Below the pieces are notes generated by a model. The model saw only the letters and a program-made list of their open reading frames with translations. It searched no databases and was not told where the DNA came from. Made by a program: the position numbers and the translations under genes. From assembly GCA_001898035.1 (NCBI GenBank), contig MKRX01000009.1:31290-91856 (forward strand): a stretch of DNA of 60,567 bases, given 5' to 3'. The DNA is from Armatimonadetes bacterium 55-13 (lineage in GTDB: Bacteria; Armatimonadota; Fimbriimonadia; Fimbriimonadales; Fimbriimonadaceae). Below, piece after piece: positions 26,364 through 35,133 of this stretch (its first letter is position 1; each line of letters opens with the position of its first letter).

Positions 26364-27670
26364 TGGATTCGATTGAATCGGTTTATCCTCGCGAATTGGG
26401 CGAGCGGAAGATTGGTTTCTGGGAACATCTCGCGCTCTCAGCATTTTGGTTCGGTACGAACTTTATCTGGGGAGCATTCTTGGGACCAGTGCTCTCCAGC
26501 CAAATGGCAAAGCTGGCACCCAATTCAAGCGCCGCCTCCTTGGGCATACTCTATGCCTTCGGCGCTTTACCAGCGCTTCTCGTTCCTCTGATATTCGGCC
26601 CCCTCAGTGACCGTTGTCGCCATGCCCTTGGAAGGAGGCGTCCCTACATCATTGGCGGCGGATTGATGGCCCTTGCGGGATTGGCCAGCATGGCAGTTGC
26701 GTTCCAATCCCAGCAGCTCACCCTCTACTTTCTCGGTTATTTCATCCTCCAAATAGGAGCCAATATTGCAATCGCCGCCTATAGCGGCATCATCCCGGAT
26801 CTCGTTCCCAAGGATCAACGCGGCAAGGCAAGCGGCTACATGGCTTTGATGTCGCAGTTGGCGACCCTGTTTGGCGCCTTGATCTCGGGAATATTGATTG
26901 ACAAAGGCGCCCACATGTTGGTGTTTGGCCTCATCTCTGGCATCTTCTTCTTGTTCTTGCTTATTACGATCTACGGGGTTCGAGAACAACGATTCGAAGA
27001 CGAGGTACCTCCCTTCGAATTCGCGACGTACCTGAAGAGCCTTTGGATCGATCCCAAGAAGTTTCCCGATTTCGCTTGGGTATGGCTCACGCGGGCCTTG
27101 ATGATGTTAGGGTTTTACGCAATCCAACCTTATCTGCTTTATTTCCTGCGTGACGTAATCAAAGTCGAGAATCCTGCCACCAAGTCGGCCATCGTGTTTG
27201 CGCTGATCCTGCTTGCGGCCACCATCAGTGGATTTGTTGGCGGCATGATCTCGGACAAAACAGGCAGGAAACCAATCGTAAAAATTGCCAGCATGACCAT
27301 TGCCGTTATGTGCGTCATCTTGGTTTTTTGCCGCAACCTGGAGCAAGCTCTGATCGGAGGAGCAATTTTTGGACTGGGTTATGGAGCCTATATCTCGGTC
27401 GATTGGGCTTTGGGAACTGATGTCCTTCCAAACAAAGAAGATGCAGGAAAGGACATGGCGGTCTGGCATGTCTCGATGACCCTTCCCCAACAAATTGCGC
27501 CTCTCATTGCGGGACAAGCCCTCGCTCAATTCGCTGGCCAACCTATTATTGAACACGGTGAAAAGGTGCAGTCCTACACCCACAGCGGGTACATCGTGAT
27601 CTTCTTCTTCGCCGCCATCTGCTTTGCGGCCAGTGGTTTGTTGATCGATAAGGTCAAAGGGGCCAAGTAG
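26363..27670 (+). CDS. MFS transporter, sugar:cation symporter-like
   Basis: A 435-aa, 12-helix transporter. The conserved loop GPLSDRCRHALGRRRPYIIGG between TM2 and TM3 is typical of the SLC45 and GPH sugar carriers, and GGMISDKTGRKPIVK is its repeat in the second half. The N-terminus SAFWFGTNFIWGAFLGPVLS fits SLC45-type sucrose or disaccharide carriers. Substrate is inferred only by resemblance. It follows the nucleotidyltransferase with a one-base overlap. The stop codon lies in the loop of a hairpin shared with the convergent DUF255 gene. Confidence 0.88.
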   Translation: MDSIESVYPRELGERKIGFWEHLALSAFWFGTNFIWGAFLGPVLSSQMAKLAPNSSAASLGILYAFGALPALLVPLIFGPLSDRCRHALGRRRPYIIGGGLMALAGLASMAVAFQSQQLTLYFLGYFILQIGANIAIAAYSGIIPDLVPKDQRGKASGYMALMSQLATLFGALISGILIDKGAHMLVFGLISGIFFLFLLITIYGVREQRFEDEVPPFEFATYLKSLWIDPKKFPDFAWVWLTRALMMLGFYAIQPYLLYFLRDVIKVENPATKSAIVFALILLAATISGFVGGMISDKTGRKPIVKIASMTIAVMCVILVFCRNLEQALIGGAIFGLGYGAYISVDWALGTDVLPNKEDAGKDMAVWHVSMTLPQQIAPLIAGQALAQFAGQPIIEHGEKVQSYTHSGYIVIFFFAAICFAASGLLIDKVKGAK

Positions 27671-27677
27671 GCCCCTT
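27657..27677. terminator. Hairpin around the MFS stop codon
   Basis: Perfect 8-bp stem AAGGGGCC / GGCCCCTT (27657-27664, 27670-27677) with the loop AAGTA; the MFS TAG spans loop and stem, and the convergent gene ends at 27679. No T-tract. Confidence 0.6.
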
Positions 27678-27678
27678 C

Positions 27679-29904
27679 CTAACTCCTTCGAATGACCATG
27701 TCGAACGCCTTTTCAACGGGGGCGAGACACTCTGTTTCGGTGCAGGCCTGGTAGCTGACTTTCAACTCGAATTCTGCTCCGGACTGCCCCGGAGGCAATT
27801 CAACGGTGAACGGTATCTCTAGGATGCCCTCGTATCGATCATTATTCGCTGGGGGGTAGTCCACCACGACCTTGATAGGTTGAACCTCAATCTTGGTTGG
27901 GATCAGCCACCGCGCGGGAGGAGTTGAGGAGTTGATATGAAATCCTTCCGGGATGGAAATTCTTACCGTCCCTTTGCCATCGCTCCTCAATTCTCGTGTG
28001 AGTGTCTCCACGATCACTTCTGGCGCCTGGGGTGGCGTGGTGGCAACGACGGAAGACAGATCAACTTCGTGGGAGTCTTCATGAGAATGGCCGCTTTCGT
28101 CGAGAAGCGCCATCGCGACCAGGAAGAGAGACATCGTCCCGCTGGGTGCGCGTCCCATCCAGCCCAGAAACGCAGACAGGCTTTGACGAATTCTGTCGTC
28201 ATCGCCAAATGTAACCAGACACTTGAGGGCGGTGGCGTTCGCGCTCGGGATCGGCTGGTCGAATACCGGTTTTGACCGACCGAACAGCATCTCATGATCT
28301 TCGGACGTTCCGAAGAAACCTCCGACTGCATGATCGTAGAACTTCTCAATCATCACCTGGGTGAGTTGAAGCGCGATCTGTAGCCACTCGTTCGAAGTCG
28401 TGCCATGAACCTCGCCGGGATGGAGCTCTTCGAAGAGCGCTTTCGTCGTGGCAAGGGAAACTAGCCCGTCGATAAAGTAAGCGTAATCTTCGAGAAAACC
28501 TTCGCCTGAGGCAATTCCCTTTGCGATCTGTCGGGGCAATTGGCCGTGGGATTGCGTGTGATTCAGGATTACTGTGGCCGCCCTTTCCGCCAAGGCGACT
28601 TCACCCGCCTCCGCCAGGGCCCCAATCATCAAGCCATTCCACCCAATGATCGCCTTATCGTCTAGTCCCGGGCGAACCCGATGCTCACGCTTAGCCTTCA
28701 GGTGCTTGAGATCCAAGTCGAATGCAACGCCATAGTCTTCCAAAGCGTGAAGAATGTTGCTTCCTGATAGGTGCCCCGTTGCTTCTTCGTGGATATTGCC
28801 TTCTTGCCGAACCTGGAACGCATCGATGAAAGCATCAGCCCGTTCACCCAAGACCTCTCTAATTTCAAGGTCCGTCCAGACATAGAACCTTCCCTCTTCC
28901 CCCTCGCTATCGGCATCGATGGCGGAGTAGAAGAGCCCATCATCAGAGGTCATTTCTTCAGTGAGCCAGGAGACAATTCGTTCAGCTACTCGAGAGTAGA
29001 GCGCCTCTAGCTCTGGAACCTGACCATGACACATGGCGGCGGCTCGGGCGTAATTAGCCAGTAAGAGCGCATTGTCGTAGAGCATCTTCTCGAAATGAGG
29101 AAGCAACCAGCGGTCATCGGTGGAATAACGATGAAAGCCTCCCCCAACCTGGTCGTGAAAACCGCCCAGCGCCATTTTTTCCAAAGTGCCCAGCGCCATA
29201 TCCGCCGCCACTTGTCGAAGTTCCTCGGACGAGCTTTCTCGGAGAGCAAAGTTCAATAAGAACTCAATCGCCGTGTGAGGAGGAAACTTCGGGGCATCTC
29301 CAAATCCACCATTTTCACTGTCGAACTCACCGACTAAGGTCTGAACCGCTTCGTCAATCAGCTCGTCATTTAGCTCGATATCACTGTCTGGGGCTGGGTG
29401 CGTCAGAGTCTGCTGAATCGCCGTTGCAAACTGTTCCGATACTTGAACAAGACGCTCCTGTTCTGAACCCCAAACCTTGATAATCTGGCTTAAAACTGTC
29501 TTAAATCCCGGAAACTCACCGCGATCTTCTTTAGGGAAATAGGTGCCCGTGAAGAAGGGTTTGCGGTCAGGTGTGAGGAACACCGTCATGGGCCACCCAC
29601 CTCTTCCCGAACCTATCTGAACGGCGGTCATGTAGGTTTCGTCAATGTCCGGTCGCTCCTCTCGATCCACTTTCACAGAGACAAAGTGTTGGTTCAACAT
29701 GGCCGCTACGTCTTCATCTTCGAAAGACTCGTGTTCCATCACGTGGCACCAATGGCAAGAGGAATAGCCAATGCTGAGAAATATCGGACGACCGAGATCG
29801 CGAGCCTTTGCGAACGCTTCGTCCCCCCATGGAAACCAATCGACAGGGTTGTTTTGGTGCTGAAGAAGATAGGGAGAAGATTCGTTCGCCAGTCGATTCG
29901 GCAT
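27679..29904 (-). CDS. DUF255 thioredoxin-like protein with C-terminal DsbD-alpha-like domain
   Basis: A 741-aa protein of the YyaL/SPATA20 family. The N-terminal thioredoxin-like domain has [20 protein letters not shown] and the CxxC pair C50-HW-C53. An alpha/alpha-barrel follows to about residue 610 ([34 protein letters not shown]). The last 118 residues form a beta domain ending [14 protein letters not shown] (C721, C726), which resembles the alpha domain of DsbD (disulfide corrector family). No signal peptide is visible, so the redox pair would sit in the cytoplasm unless exported otherwise. The fusion is unusual. A CATACT box ends six bases before the ATG. Confidence 0.88.
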   Translation of the reverse strand: MPNRLANESSPYLLQHQNNPVDWFPWGDEAFAKARDLGRPIFLSIGYSSCHWCHVMEHESFEDEDVAAMLNQHFVSVKVDREERPDIDETYMTAVQIGSGRGGWPMTVFLTPDRKPFFTGTYFPKEDRGEFPGFKTVLSQIIKVWGSEQERLVQVSEQFATAIQQTLTHPAPDSDIELNDELIDEAVQTLVGEFDSENGGFGDAPKFPPHTAIEFLLNFALRESSSEELRQVAADMALGTLEKMALGGFHDQVGGGFHRYSTDDRWLLPHFEKMLYDNALLLANYARAAAMCHGQVPELEALYSRVAERIVSWLTEEMTSDDGLFYSAIDADSEGEEGRFYVWTDLEIREVLGERADAFIDAFQVRQEGNIHEEATGHLSGSNILHALEDYGVAFDLDLKHLKAKREHRVRPGLDDKAIIGWNGLMIGALAEAGEVALAERAATVILNHTQSHGQLPRQIAKGIASGEGFLEDYAYFIDGLVSLATTKALFEELHPGEVHGTTSNEWLQIALQLTQVMIEKFYDHAVGGFFGTSEDHEMLFGRSKPVFDQPIPSANATALKCLVTFGDDDRIRQSLSAFLGWMGRAPSGTMSLFLVAMALLDESGHSHEDSHEVDLSSVVATTPPQAPEVIVETLTRELRSDGKGTVRISIPEGFHINSSTPPARWLIPTKIEVQPIKVVVDYPPANNDRYEGILEIPFTVELPPGQSGAEFELKVSYQACTETECLAPVEKAFDMVIRRS

Positions 29905-29910
29905 GGTCTC

Positions 29911-29929
29911 AGTATGGCGTAGCTATACT
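29911..29929. promoter_or_regulatory. Back-to-back -10 boxes of divergent leaderless genes
   Basis: In a 33-base gap, CATACT on the minus strand (29911-29916) ends six bases before the DUF255 ATG and TATACT on the plus strand (29924-29929) ends eight bases before the VanZ ATG. The two promoters must overlap, so their polymerases probably compete. Confidence 0.55.
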
Positions 29930-29937
29930 TCCTATGA

Positions 29938-30369
29938 ATGAAGAGAAGTCCATTTATTGTCCCACTTGCCTGGGCGACGGTGATCTTCATCACGTCTTGT
30001 TTCTATGTCAACAACCGAACGTTTGCCAGAAATGTCGCCGGCCACTTACCCACTCATGTGACCGAAGCCAGCGTCAATCACTTTTGGGACCACTGGTGGT
30101 GGGTGTTCGTTAAGGGATGGCACGTGAGTGAGTTTGCAATCCTTTACATTCTGCTTCGCGTCGCCCTTGCTCGGATCCAGGTTAAGAACGCAACCCCTGT
30201 CGCCTTTGTCGGGACGGCTATCTACGCGGCCTTGGATGAATACCACCAAACCTTTGTGAGAGCTCGCGGCGGAAGAGTCTCCGACGTCGCCATCGACGTG
30301 ATCGGAGTTTGTACCGCAGCAATCATCTACGAATGGGCTACCCGCCGGCGGTTGCGAATGCGTTCATGA
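29938..30369 (+). CDS. VanZ-like membrane protein
   Basis: A 143-aa membrane protein with about four helices. VanZ-family blocks are FWDHWWWVFVKGWHVSEFAI and ALDEYHQTFVRARGGRVSDV followed by AIDVIG. VanZ gives low-level teicoplanin resistance in enterococci, but most family members are of unknown role in the envelope. Its last 32 bases overlap the 3' end of the convergent coiled-coil gene, the only long convergent overlap in the window. The start at 29938 follows TATACT without Shine-Dalgarno; an ATG at 29934 is out of frame. Confidence 0.88.
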   Translation: MKRSPFIVPLAWATVIFITSCFYVNNRTFARNVAGHLPTHVTEASVNHFWDHWWWVFVKGWHVSEFAILYILLRVALARIQVKNATPVAFVGTAIYAALDEYHQTFVRARGGRVSDVAIDVIGVCTAAIIYEWATRRRLRMRS

Positions 30370-32098
30370 GTTTCAATGCCTCCTCTGCTCGATGGGCTTT
30401 TCCTTCCAACTCTGGAATCGAATCCCGAACAGATGTGACCTTGTCTCGGCAAAATCGATCTGCCTTCTTGACCGCCGCCTCGTAGGCAATTTGTGTAGCC
30501 TTGATTCGCTCGTGGAGAGCGGCATCGAGAGCGGCTCTCTGGACCCCGTAGGTGATTTGCGCGAATACTGCAAACAAGATAGGAACAGCCGTCGCCGTCA
30601 GCCCAAACCATCCAAAAATCGTTCCATAACCGGCTTGAACTCCCTGAGTGGCCAAAACGGCAGCAATAACCAAGTACAGCAAAAAGGCGCCGCAACCTGA
30701 TCCAAAGCCCATGACACACCCCATCTGATTCCGGTCTGATTCCGCGAGCGATTTGCGCAACGCCTCACGCGTTCGCTCTGCCGCTACCTTCTGCTCTCTT
30801 ACTGCGGCGTCAACCATGGCATCCCTTTCCGCCCATGCTTGATCGATCCTGCCCTTCGCCTCTTGAAGCTTTTTCGCTGCGATCTCATATTCCCGCTTGA
30901 CAACTTCACGGCTCATTCGGGCCGCGTCATGGCGAGTATCCTTGACCTGTTGGAGGAGCGAAATAGCCAGGAACATGTCTGCCTCGGCGACTCTTGGCGC
31001 CAGAGCGCGTCGAGTTCCCTCGCAGATTTCCACGAACGGCATCTCAAAGCCACCCAGCTTCTTGATCTTCCTAATCTGGCGAATGTCTCCGTTTAAACCG
31101 TTCAGTTCTCGATCGACCTCAAGTCGGACTGCCTGTTGTCTTTCGGCAATGAGCGTTATTAGGTCGCTGCCCAGCTTTTCCATCTCAGGTGCAGCCAAGA
31201 GTCTCACGACGAACAGGTTGCTAACTTGCATTCCCCGTTTTGCAATCTGGATAAAGGCATCGATCTTACCAAGTGAGATCGCCAAACGAGCGCGTTCCAA
31301 GATCAAGTCTGGGTCGGCTTCTTGTTCGTCTCCTTTTGCGAATAAGGTCCAAGCCGCATGAGGGTCCTCGTCCATTAATTCCAGATTTCCATGCATCCGA
31401 GCGCCAAGGTGAAGCACTAAGGAGCACTCTGAATCCCCCGCTGGCCAGATTCGCCGGAGGATTTTTCCTGTTTCCTCGATCGACCGGGTCATCTTCCATT
31501 CCGCTACTGCGGCAATGAGAGATGGGAACATGCACCGGTCGCCCACTGGAGATGACTGAACCCGAAGGCCCGCCGTTCGAGCCGCGTGAAAGTGCCCGCT
31601 TCGCTCCGGCCCTACCACCACCAACCCGTGCTCTAGCCGAGTTATCGCTTCAAGCATGTGTTCTTTGGTGTCCCCTTCCATCATTGCAATCGTTTGGTTG
31701 GCCGACTTAAATAGGCGTGCCTGACGATCTACGAGCCGAAACACCTCTTCGTCGATCGCTTCGGAGAGGCCCTGCACGATTTCGATTCCGGCTCGACTAG
31801 CGCCGTTGGCGGCTCCAAAACTCTGCTTAGCAAGGTCCAACCCGGTCAAGAATCGCTCAAGTTCACCATTGGGATCAAGCTTCTTCAAAATGCCCGTCGA
31901 TTGATGGCGTTCAATGTATCTCGATAGATTGAGGTGTGCCCCTTGAATATCGCGCAACAGTTCACGCATGCGATATTTGCTAAGCGAAGGGGGGTCGGCA
32001 TGCGTGAGTAATGCCTGGAGTGTGTATTCCCAAGCATGTATTGGTTGGTCTCCGGCTAGCTCATCTTTGAGCAGCTCATCCAGTTGATTCGTCCCCAA
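30338..32098 (-). CDS. Coiled-coil protein with a C-terminal membrane hairpin
   Basis: A 586-aa protein of no family I know. The N-terminal 370 residues are helical and TPR-like in texture (ALLTHADPPSLSKYRMRELL, ILERARLAISLGKIDAF). A long coiled coil (about 390-455, KREYEIAAKKLQEAKGRIDQ) leads to two hydrophobic helices (about 468-488 and 493-517: GAFLLYLVIAAVLAT, ATAVPILFAVFAQI) and a second coiled coil to the end. This antiparallel arrangement recalls membrane scaffolds. The start is a TTG at 32098 with GGAG close upstream, so it is somewhat uncertain. The 3' end overlaps VanZ by 32 bases. Confidence 0.72.
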   Translation of the reverse strand: MGTNQLDELLKDELAGDQPIHAWEYTLQALLTHADPPSLSKYRMRELLRDIQGAHLNLSRYIERHQSTGILKKLDPNGELERFLTGLDLAKQSFGAANGASRAGIEIVQGLSEAIDEEVFRLVDRQARLFKSANQTIAMMEGDTKEHMLEAITRLEHGLVVVGPERSGHFHAARTAGLRVQSSPVGDRCMFPSLIAAVAEWKMTRSIEETGKILRRIWPAGDSECSLVLHLGARMHGNLELMDEDPHAAWTLFAKGDEQEADPDLILERARLAISLGKIDAFIQIAKRGMQVSNLFVVRLLAAPEMEKLGSDLITLIAERQQAVRLEVDRELNGLNGDIRQIRKIKKLGGFEMPFVEICEGTRRALAPRVAEADMFLAISLLQQVKDTRHDAARMSREVVKREYEIAAKKLQEAKGRIDQAWAERDAMVDAAVREQKVAAERTREALRKSLAESDRNQMGCVMGFGSGCGAFLLYLVIAAVLATQGVQAGYGTIFGWFGLTATAVPILFAVFAQITYGVQRAALDAALHERIKATQIAYEAAVKKADRFCRDKVTSVRDSIPELEGKAHRAEEALKLMNAFATAGG

Positions 32099-32108
32099 TT
32101 ACTCCACC

Positions 32109-32135
32109 AGGTTTCGATTTCCCATGACGAAACCT
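32109..32135. repeat. Inverted repeat upstream of the coiled-coil gene
   Basis: Perfect 8-bp arms AGGTTTCG / CGAAACCT (32109-32116, 32128-32135), 11-base loop, ten bases upstream of the TTG start at 32098. It could be an operator or a 5' leader hairpin. Confidence 0.45.
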
Positions 32136-32172
32136 AGTTAGAACATTGGGAGACACCTGTAGATCTCGCATT

Positions 32173-32211
32173 GTAGAATTACGGGCTTTCGCGGTTAACC
32201 CGTAATCCTAC
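32173..32211. repeat. Long palindrome in a divergent intergenic region
   Basis: GTAG-A-ATTACGGG pairs with CCCGTAAT-C-CTAC: 12 bp with one mismatch and a 13-base loop. It is not at the end of any gene; the flanking genes are divergent. It could be a REP-like element, an operator or a short RNA hairpin. No second copy was noticed in the window. The rest of the 233-base gap shows nothing else clear. Confidence 0.5.
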
Positions 32212-32331
32212 GGAGCCACGCGCCACGTCGCCATGGGATTGAAGCGCTGTTTCCTCTTGTGGAACGGAGAACGCGGACGTAAGCGCCGACTTTTCTCCCA
32301 AGTGGACTAACATAGGTAGGGAGATAAATCG

Positions 32332-32511
32332 ATGGACAAGAAAAGAGCCGCTCTTGTTGCGAGCGCCAGCCTTGGATTCCTGGTAAGCGCAATAATTCTT
32401 ACAAAGTACCGTCTCAACCTGACAAAGCAGGCGGATGACGATCAAGTACGAGCCGTGGTCGAAACCGACCGTGAACCTGCCGCCAAAACATCGTCAACTT
32501 CAGCCGACTAG
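32332..32511 (+). CDS. Small single-pass membrane protein, 59 aa
   Basis: A short gene beginning MDKKRAALVASASLGFLVSA and continuing IILTKYRLN, with one N-terminal transmembrane helix after a KKR anchor and a charged soluble tail rich in D, E, Q and S/T. A strong Shine-Dalgarno (TAGGGAG, eight bases before ATG) and a TAACAT box at 32308-32313 support expression. It stands alone between the divergent coiled-coil gene and the thioredoxin-TPR gene. Topology suggests an inside-basic N-terminus. No family is recognised. Confidence 0.7.
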   Translation: MDKKRAALVASASLGFLVSAIILTKYRLNLTKQADDDQVRAVVETDREPAAKTSSTSAD

Positions 32512-32545
32512 CCAGAATCGCCCCTTGGTCCCGTTTTCATTTTCG

Positions 32546-32641
32546 GCGATAGGCTAATCTAGCCAATACATCGCAACCTAATCGCCTTGGGAATGGTCCA
32601 TGAAAATGGACATGCCCTGTGGGTTGGCTTTATCGCCTTGG
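32546..32641 (+). promoter_or_regulatory. Structured leader candidate before thioredoxin-TPR gene
   Basis: Nested hairpins: GCGAT/ATCGC enclosing GGCTA/TAGCC (32546-32574), then a stem GTCCAT-GAAA-ATGGAC with a GNRA-type tetraloop (32596-32611), flanked by GGG/CCC and by CAACC/GGTTG. ATCGCCTTGG occurs twice (32581-32590 and 32632-32641), the second copy holding the Shine-Dalgarno. It fits a regulatory 5' leader, but no known riboswitch class is recognised. Confidence 0.4.
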
Positions 32642-32648
32642 AGTGACA

Positions 32649-33767
32649 ATGAAGTTTGGACTGAGAATTCTGACGGCTGGTGCCCTTGCCCTATGCGCCC
32701 TTGCGGGATACACCGCCGATCTATCGATTGGCTCTACGGCGCCTCCTCTCAAAATCGCGAAGTGGATTAAGGGTAATCCAATCGCCAAGTTTGAAAAGGG
32801 GAAAGTTTATGTGGTCGAGTTCTGGGCCACCTGGTGTGGCCCCTGTAAGGCAAGCATCCCTCACCTTACAGAAATGGCGAAGAAGTACGCCGGAAAGGCT
32901 ACTTTCACTGGCGTCAGCGTCTATGAAGTTCCCAAGGCACAGTGGAATAAAGACGTCCATGCAAAGGTTGCCAGCTTCGTTAAAGACATGGGCGCAAAGA
33001 TGGACTATAACGTTGCCGCCGATGGTGAAGATGGTGTCATGGCGGACACCTGGATGAAAGCCGCCGGTCAAGGTGGCATTCCTACCGCCTTTGTGGTCAA
33101 CCAAGACAGCAAAGTCGTCTGGATTGGGCACCCGATGGTCGGCCTTGACGAAGTCGTCGGAAAAGTTATCGAAGGCAAATTTGACGTCAAGGCAGCAAAG
33201 GCTCAGTTCGAAAAAGAACAGGCAGAAGCGAAGCTGGAAGCCGAGAAAATGAAGAAGCGTAACGCCGCACTTCAGCCCTATGCGGAGGCGATGAGGGCTG
33301 GAAAGTATGCGGACGCCATTGCCGTACTCGATAAAGTCATGGGGTCCGACCCCGAAATGGCGACCCAAGCCGCACTCCTGAAGTTCAATGCCCTTCTGCA
33401 ATCAGATGAAAGGGCCGCCATGGCCTGGGCGGATGAAGCGGCAAAAGGCATCGCCAAAGATGACCCGATGGTTCTCAATCAAATGGCTTGGACGATCGTC
33501 GACGACCAAAGCAAACTGAAAAAGCCTGACTTCGCTGTAGCGATTCGAGTCGCGCAACAGGGCCTTGCCGCCGCAGGAGGAGAGGACCCAATGGTTTTGG
33601 ACACCCTCGCTTACGCCTACTTCAAGAACAACGAGCTTGAGAAGGCGATCGAGACTCAAGAGAAAGCAGTAGCCAAATTAGACGGCAATGCCGCGATGGA
33701 CGAAGAGATGAAGAAAGAAATTCGAGATCGTCTCGCCATGTTCAAAGCCAAAAAGAAGGGACTCTAA
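32649..33767 (+). CDS. TlpA-type thioredoxin with C-terminal TPR-like region
   Basis: A 372-aa exported thiol-disulfide protein. The start is ATG 32649, with GGAG five bases upstream; the ten codons before it have no support. Signal peptide MKFGLRILTAGALALCALAG. The thioredoxin domain has VVEFWATWCGPCKASIPHL with the CGPC active site near residue 66 and the cis-proline loop GGIPTAFVV. After a charged helix (KAQFEKEQAEAKLEAEKMKK) come TPR-like helices to the end (MVLDTLAYAYFKNNELEKAI). It probably reduces or isomerises exported proteins or cytochromes while the helical part binds a partner. Isolated gene, with a structured leader upstream. Confidence 0.9.
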   Translation: MKFGLRILTAGALALCALAGYTADLSIGSTAPPLKIAKWIKGNPIAKFEKGKVYVVEFWATWCGPCKASIPHLTEMAKKYAGKATFTGVSVYEVPKAQWNKDVHAKVASFVKDMGAKMDYNVAADGEDGVMADTWMKAAGQGGIPTAFVVNQDSKVVWIGHPMVGLDEVVGKVIEGKFDVKAAKAQFEKEQAEAKLEAEKMKKRNAALQPYAEAMRAGKYADAIAVLDKVMGSDPEMATQAALLKFNALLQSDERAAMAWADEAAKGIAKDDPMVLNQMAWTIVDDQSKLKKPDFAVAIRVAQQGLAAAGGEDPMVLDTLAYAYFKNNELEKAIETQEKAVAKLDGNAAMDEEMKKEIRDRLAMFKAKKKGL

Positions 33768-33778
33768 CCTAAGAACTG

Positions 33779-33811
33779 CCACGCGTTTTTCATCGAAAGT
33801 CAAACGCGTGG
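33779..33811. terminator. Inverted repeat after the thioredoxin-TPR gene
   Basis: Perfect 10-bp arms CCACGCGTTT / AAACGCGTGG (33779-33788, 33802-33811) with a 13-base loop, 11 bases after the stop and 25 bases before the histidine kinase start. It can act as terminator of the first gene or operator of the second. Confidence 0.5.
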
Positions 33812-33835
33812 TAACGTATACACCCTAACCCACAA

Positions 33836-35089
33836 ATGGAACAGCGCCAATCGTCAGAAGTTGAAATACTTCACGAATCCCTTTCGCTGCTCCAAATGAT
33901 CCCCGGATCCATTATCGGTTCCCGACCGATCACCGAGAATCTCCAAGATCATGCGAGGCGTGTATGCCGTGCCCTCCGTGCCGATTATTGCATCATCCGT
34001 CGGCTCGTGGATCGAAGGCTGCAACTCATTGGAGCCTATGGAGTTGATCTGAATGTTCTAGACCCCGATCTCGGGGCTCCACTTGGGATAGCAGAATCCA
34101 TCATCGAAGCCAAACAAACGATCGCACTCCGAAACGTCCACGCAAACGAAACCGCCAAAACCTATTTCCACCGCCCCAACGCGCTCAAAATCGTCTCTTA
34201 CGCCGGGTCGCCTATGCTTGTCGGCGAAGAGGTCATTGGCATCGTGGGCGTTTATACATCGGAGGACTTGAGGGACTTTACCGACACCGATTTAGAACTC
34301 CTCGCCGCACTTGCCGGACAAGCTACCGTTTGCTTGCGCAACCAAGAGCTCTATGAAGAGTTACAAGAGATCAATCAAAGTCTGGACGAACGGGTCCAAT
34401 CTCGAACCGAGGAGCTTCAACGGGCCAATCAGGAACTAGAAGCCTTTACCTACACCGTAGCTCACGATCTCCGAGCGCCCCTGCGAAGCATCATTGCCAA
34501 CAGTCAAATTCTTATGCAGGAGTACGGGGCGGAGATTCCACAAAAGGCAAAGGTTTACATCGAGCGTCAGGCAGTCTCCGCAAAGAGACTTGCCACTATG
34601 ATGGACGGACTCCTCTCCCTTGCTCGCCTTGGCCGGCAAAGCGTCCAATCAACCCATATGAATCTTTCAAGGCTCGCCGAGGACGTTTCTGTGGAGTGCG
34701 TTCGCGCTCACAGTGCGTGTCCACCGCGAATCAACGTGGAGCCGGATATCTTTGTTACCGCCGATGCAAGATTGATGCGAATCCTATTACTTAATCTATT
34801 TGAGAACGCCGTCAAATTTGCAAAAGATGGCCAACGGGCCCTCATCTCAGTTCGTACCGATCCATCCAATCCAGAAGTGTCGTTCGTCGTCGAAGATCAG
34901 GGTATCGGATTTGAACCTCAATACGCTGAGAAGCTGTTCCTTCCCTTCGAGCGACTGGTTCGGCAAGATGAATATCCTGGAACCGGCATCGGCCTTGCCA
35001 GCGTCAAGCGCATCATCGATAAACATGGGGGAAGCATTTCTGCCACTGGCGAAATCGGCGTTGGTGCCCGCTTTCTTATCTCCCTTTAA
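33836..35089 (+). CDS. GAF-domain sensor histidine kinase
   Basis: A 417-aa soluble kinase. Residues about 25-175 form a GAF domain (CRALRADYCIIRRLVDRRLQ, GVYTSEDLRDFTDTDLELLA). A coiled linker (SLDERVQSRTEELQRANQEL) leads to the HisKA box EAFTYTVAHDLRAPLRS with the phospho-His, then HATPase_c with N-box LFENAVKFA, G1 VEDQGIGFEP and G2 GTGIGLASVKRIIDKHGG. No transmembrane helix and no adjacent response regulator. It senses a cytoplasmic ligand or relays from another protein. The H-box and linker closely resemble the CHASE3 kinase at 41577, so the two are related. Confidence 0.93.
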   Translation: MEQRQSSEVEILHESLSLLQMIPGSIIGSRPITENLQDHARRVCRALRADYCIIRRLVDRRLQLIGAYGVDLNVLDPDLGAPLGIAESIIEAKQTIALRNVHANETAKTYFHRPNALKIVSYAGSPMLVGEEVIGIVGVYTSEDLRDFTDTDLELLAALAGQATVCLRNQELYEELQEINQSLDERVQSRTEELQRANQELEAFTYTVAHDLRAPLRSIIANSQILMQEYGAEIPQKAKVYIERQAVSAKRLATMMDGLLSLARLGRQSVQSTHMNLSRLAEDVSVECVRAHSACPPRINVEPDIFVTADARLMRILLLNLFENAVKFAKDGQRALISVRTDPSNPEVSFVVEDQGIGFEPQYAEKLFLPFERLVRQDEYPGTGIGLASVKRIIDKHGGSISATGEIGVGARFLISL

Positions 35090-35092
35090 AGG

Positions 35093-35123
35093 AAGAGTCC
35101 CGGTAAACATCACCGGGACTCTT
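35093..35123. terminator. Bidirectional hairpin between convergent genes
   Basis: Perfect 12-bp stem AAGAGTCCCGGT / ACCGGGACTCTT (35093-35104, 35112-35123) with a 7-base loop, between the GAF kinase and the lipoprotein gene. No T-tract on either side. Confidence 0.75.
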
Positions 35124-35133
35124 GAGTACCTAT

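Noticed and set aside
32234-32311. 25-codon frame MGLKRCFLLWNGERGRKRRL on the plus strand
   Set aside because: No ribosome binding site and no family; too short to claim beside the well-supported gene at 32332.
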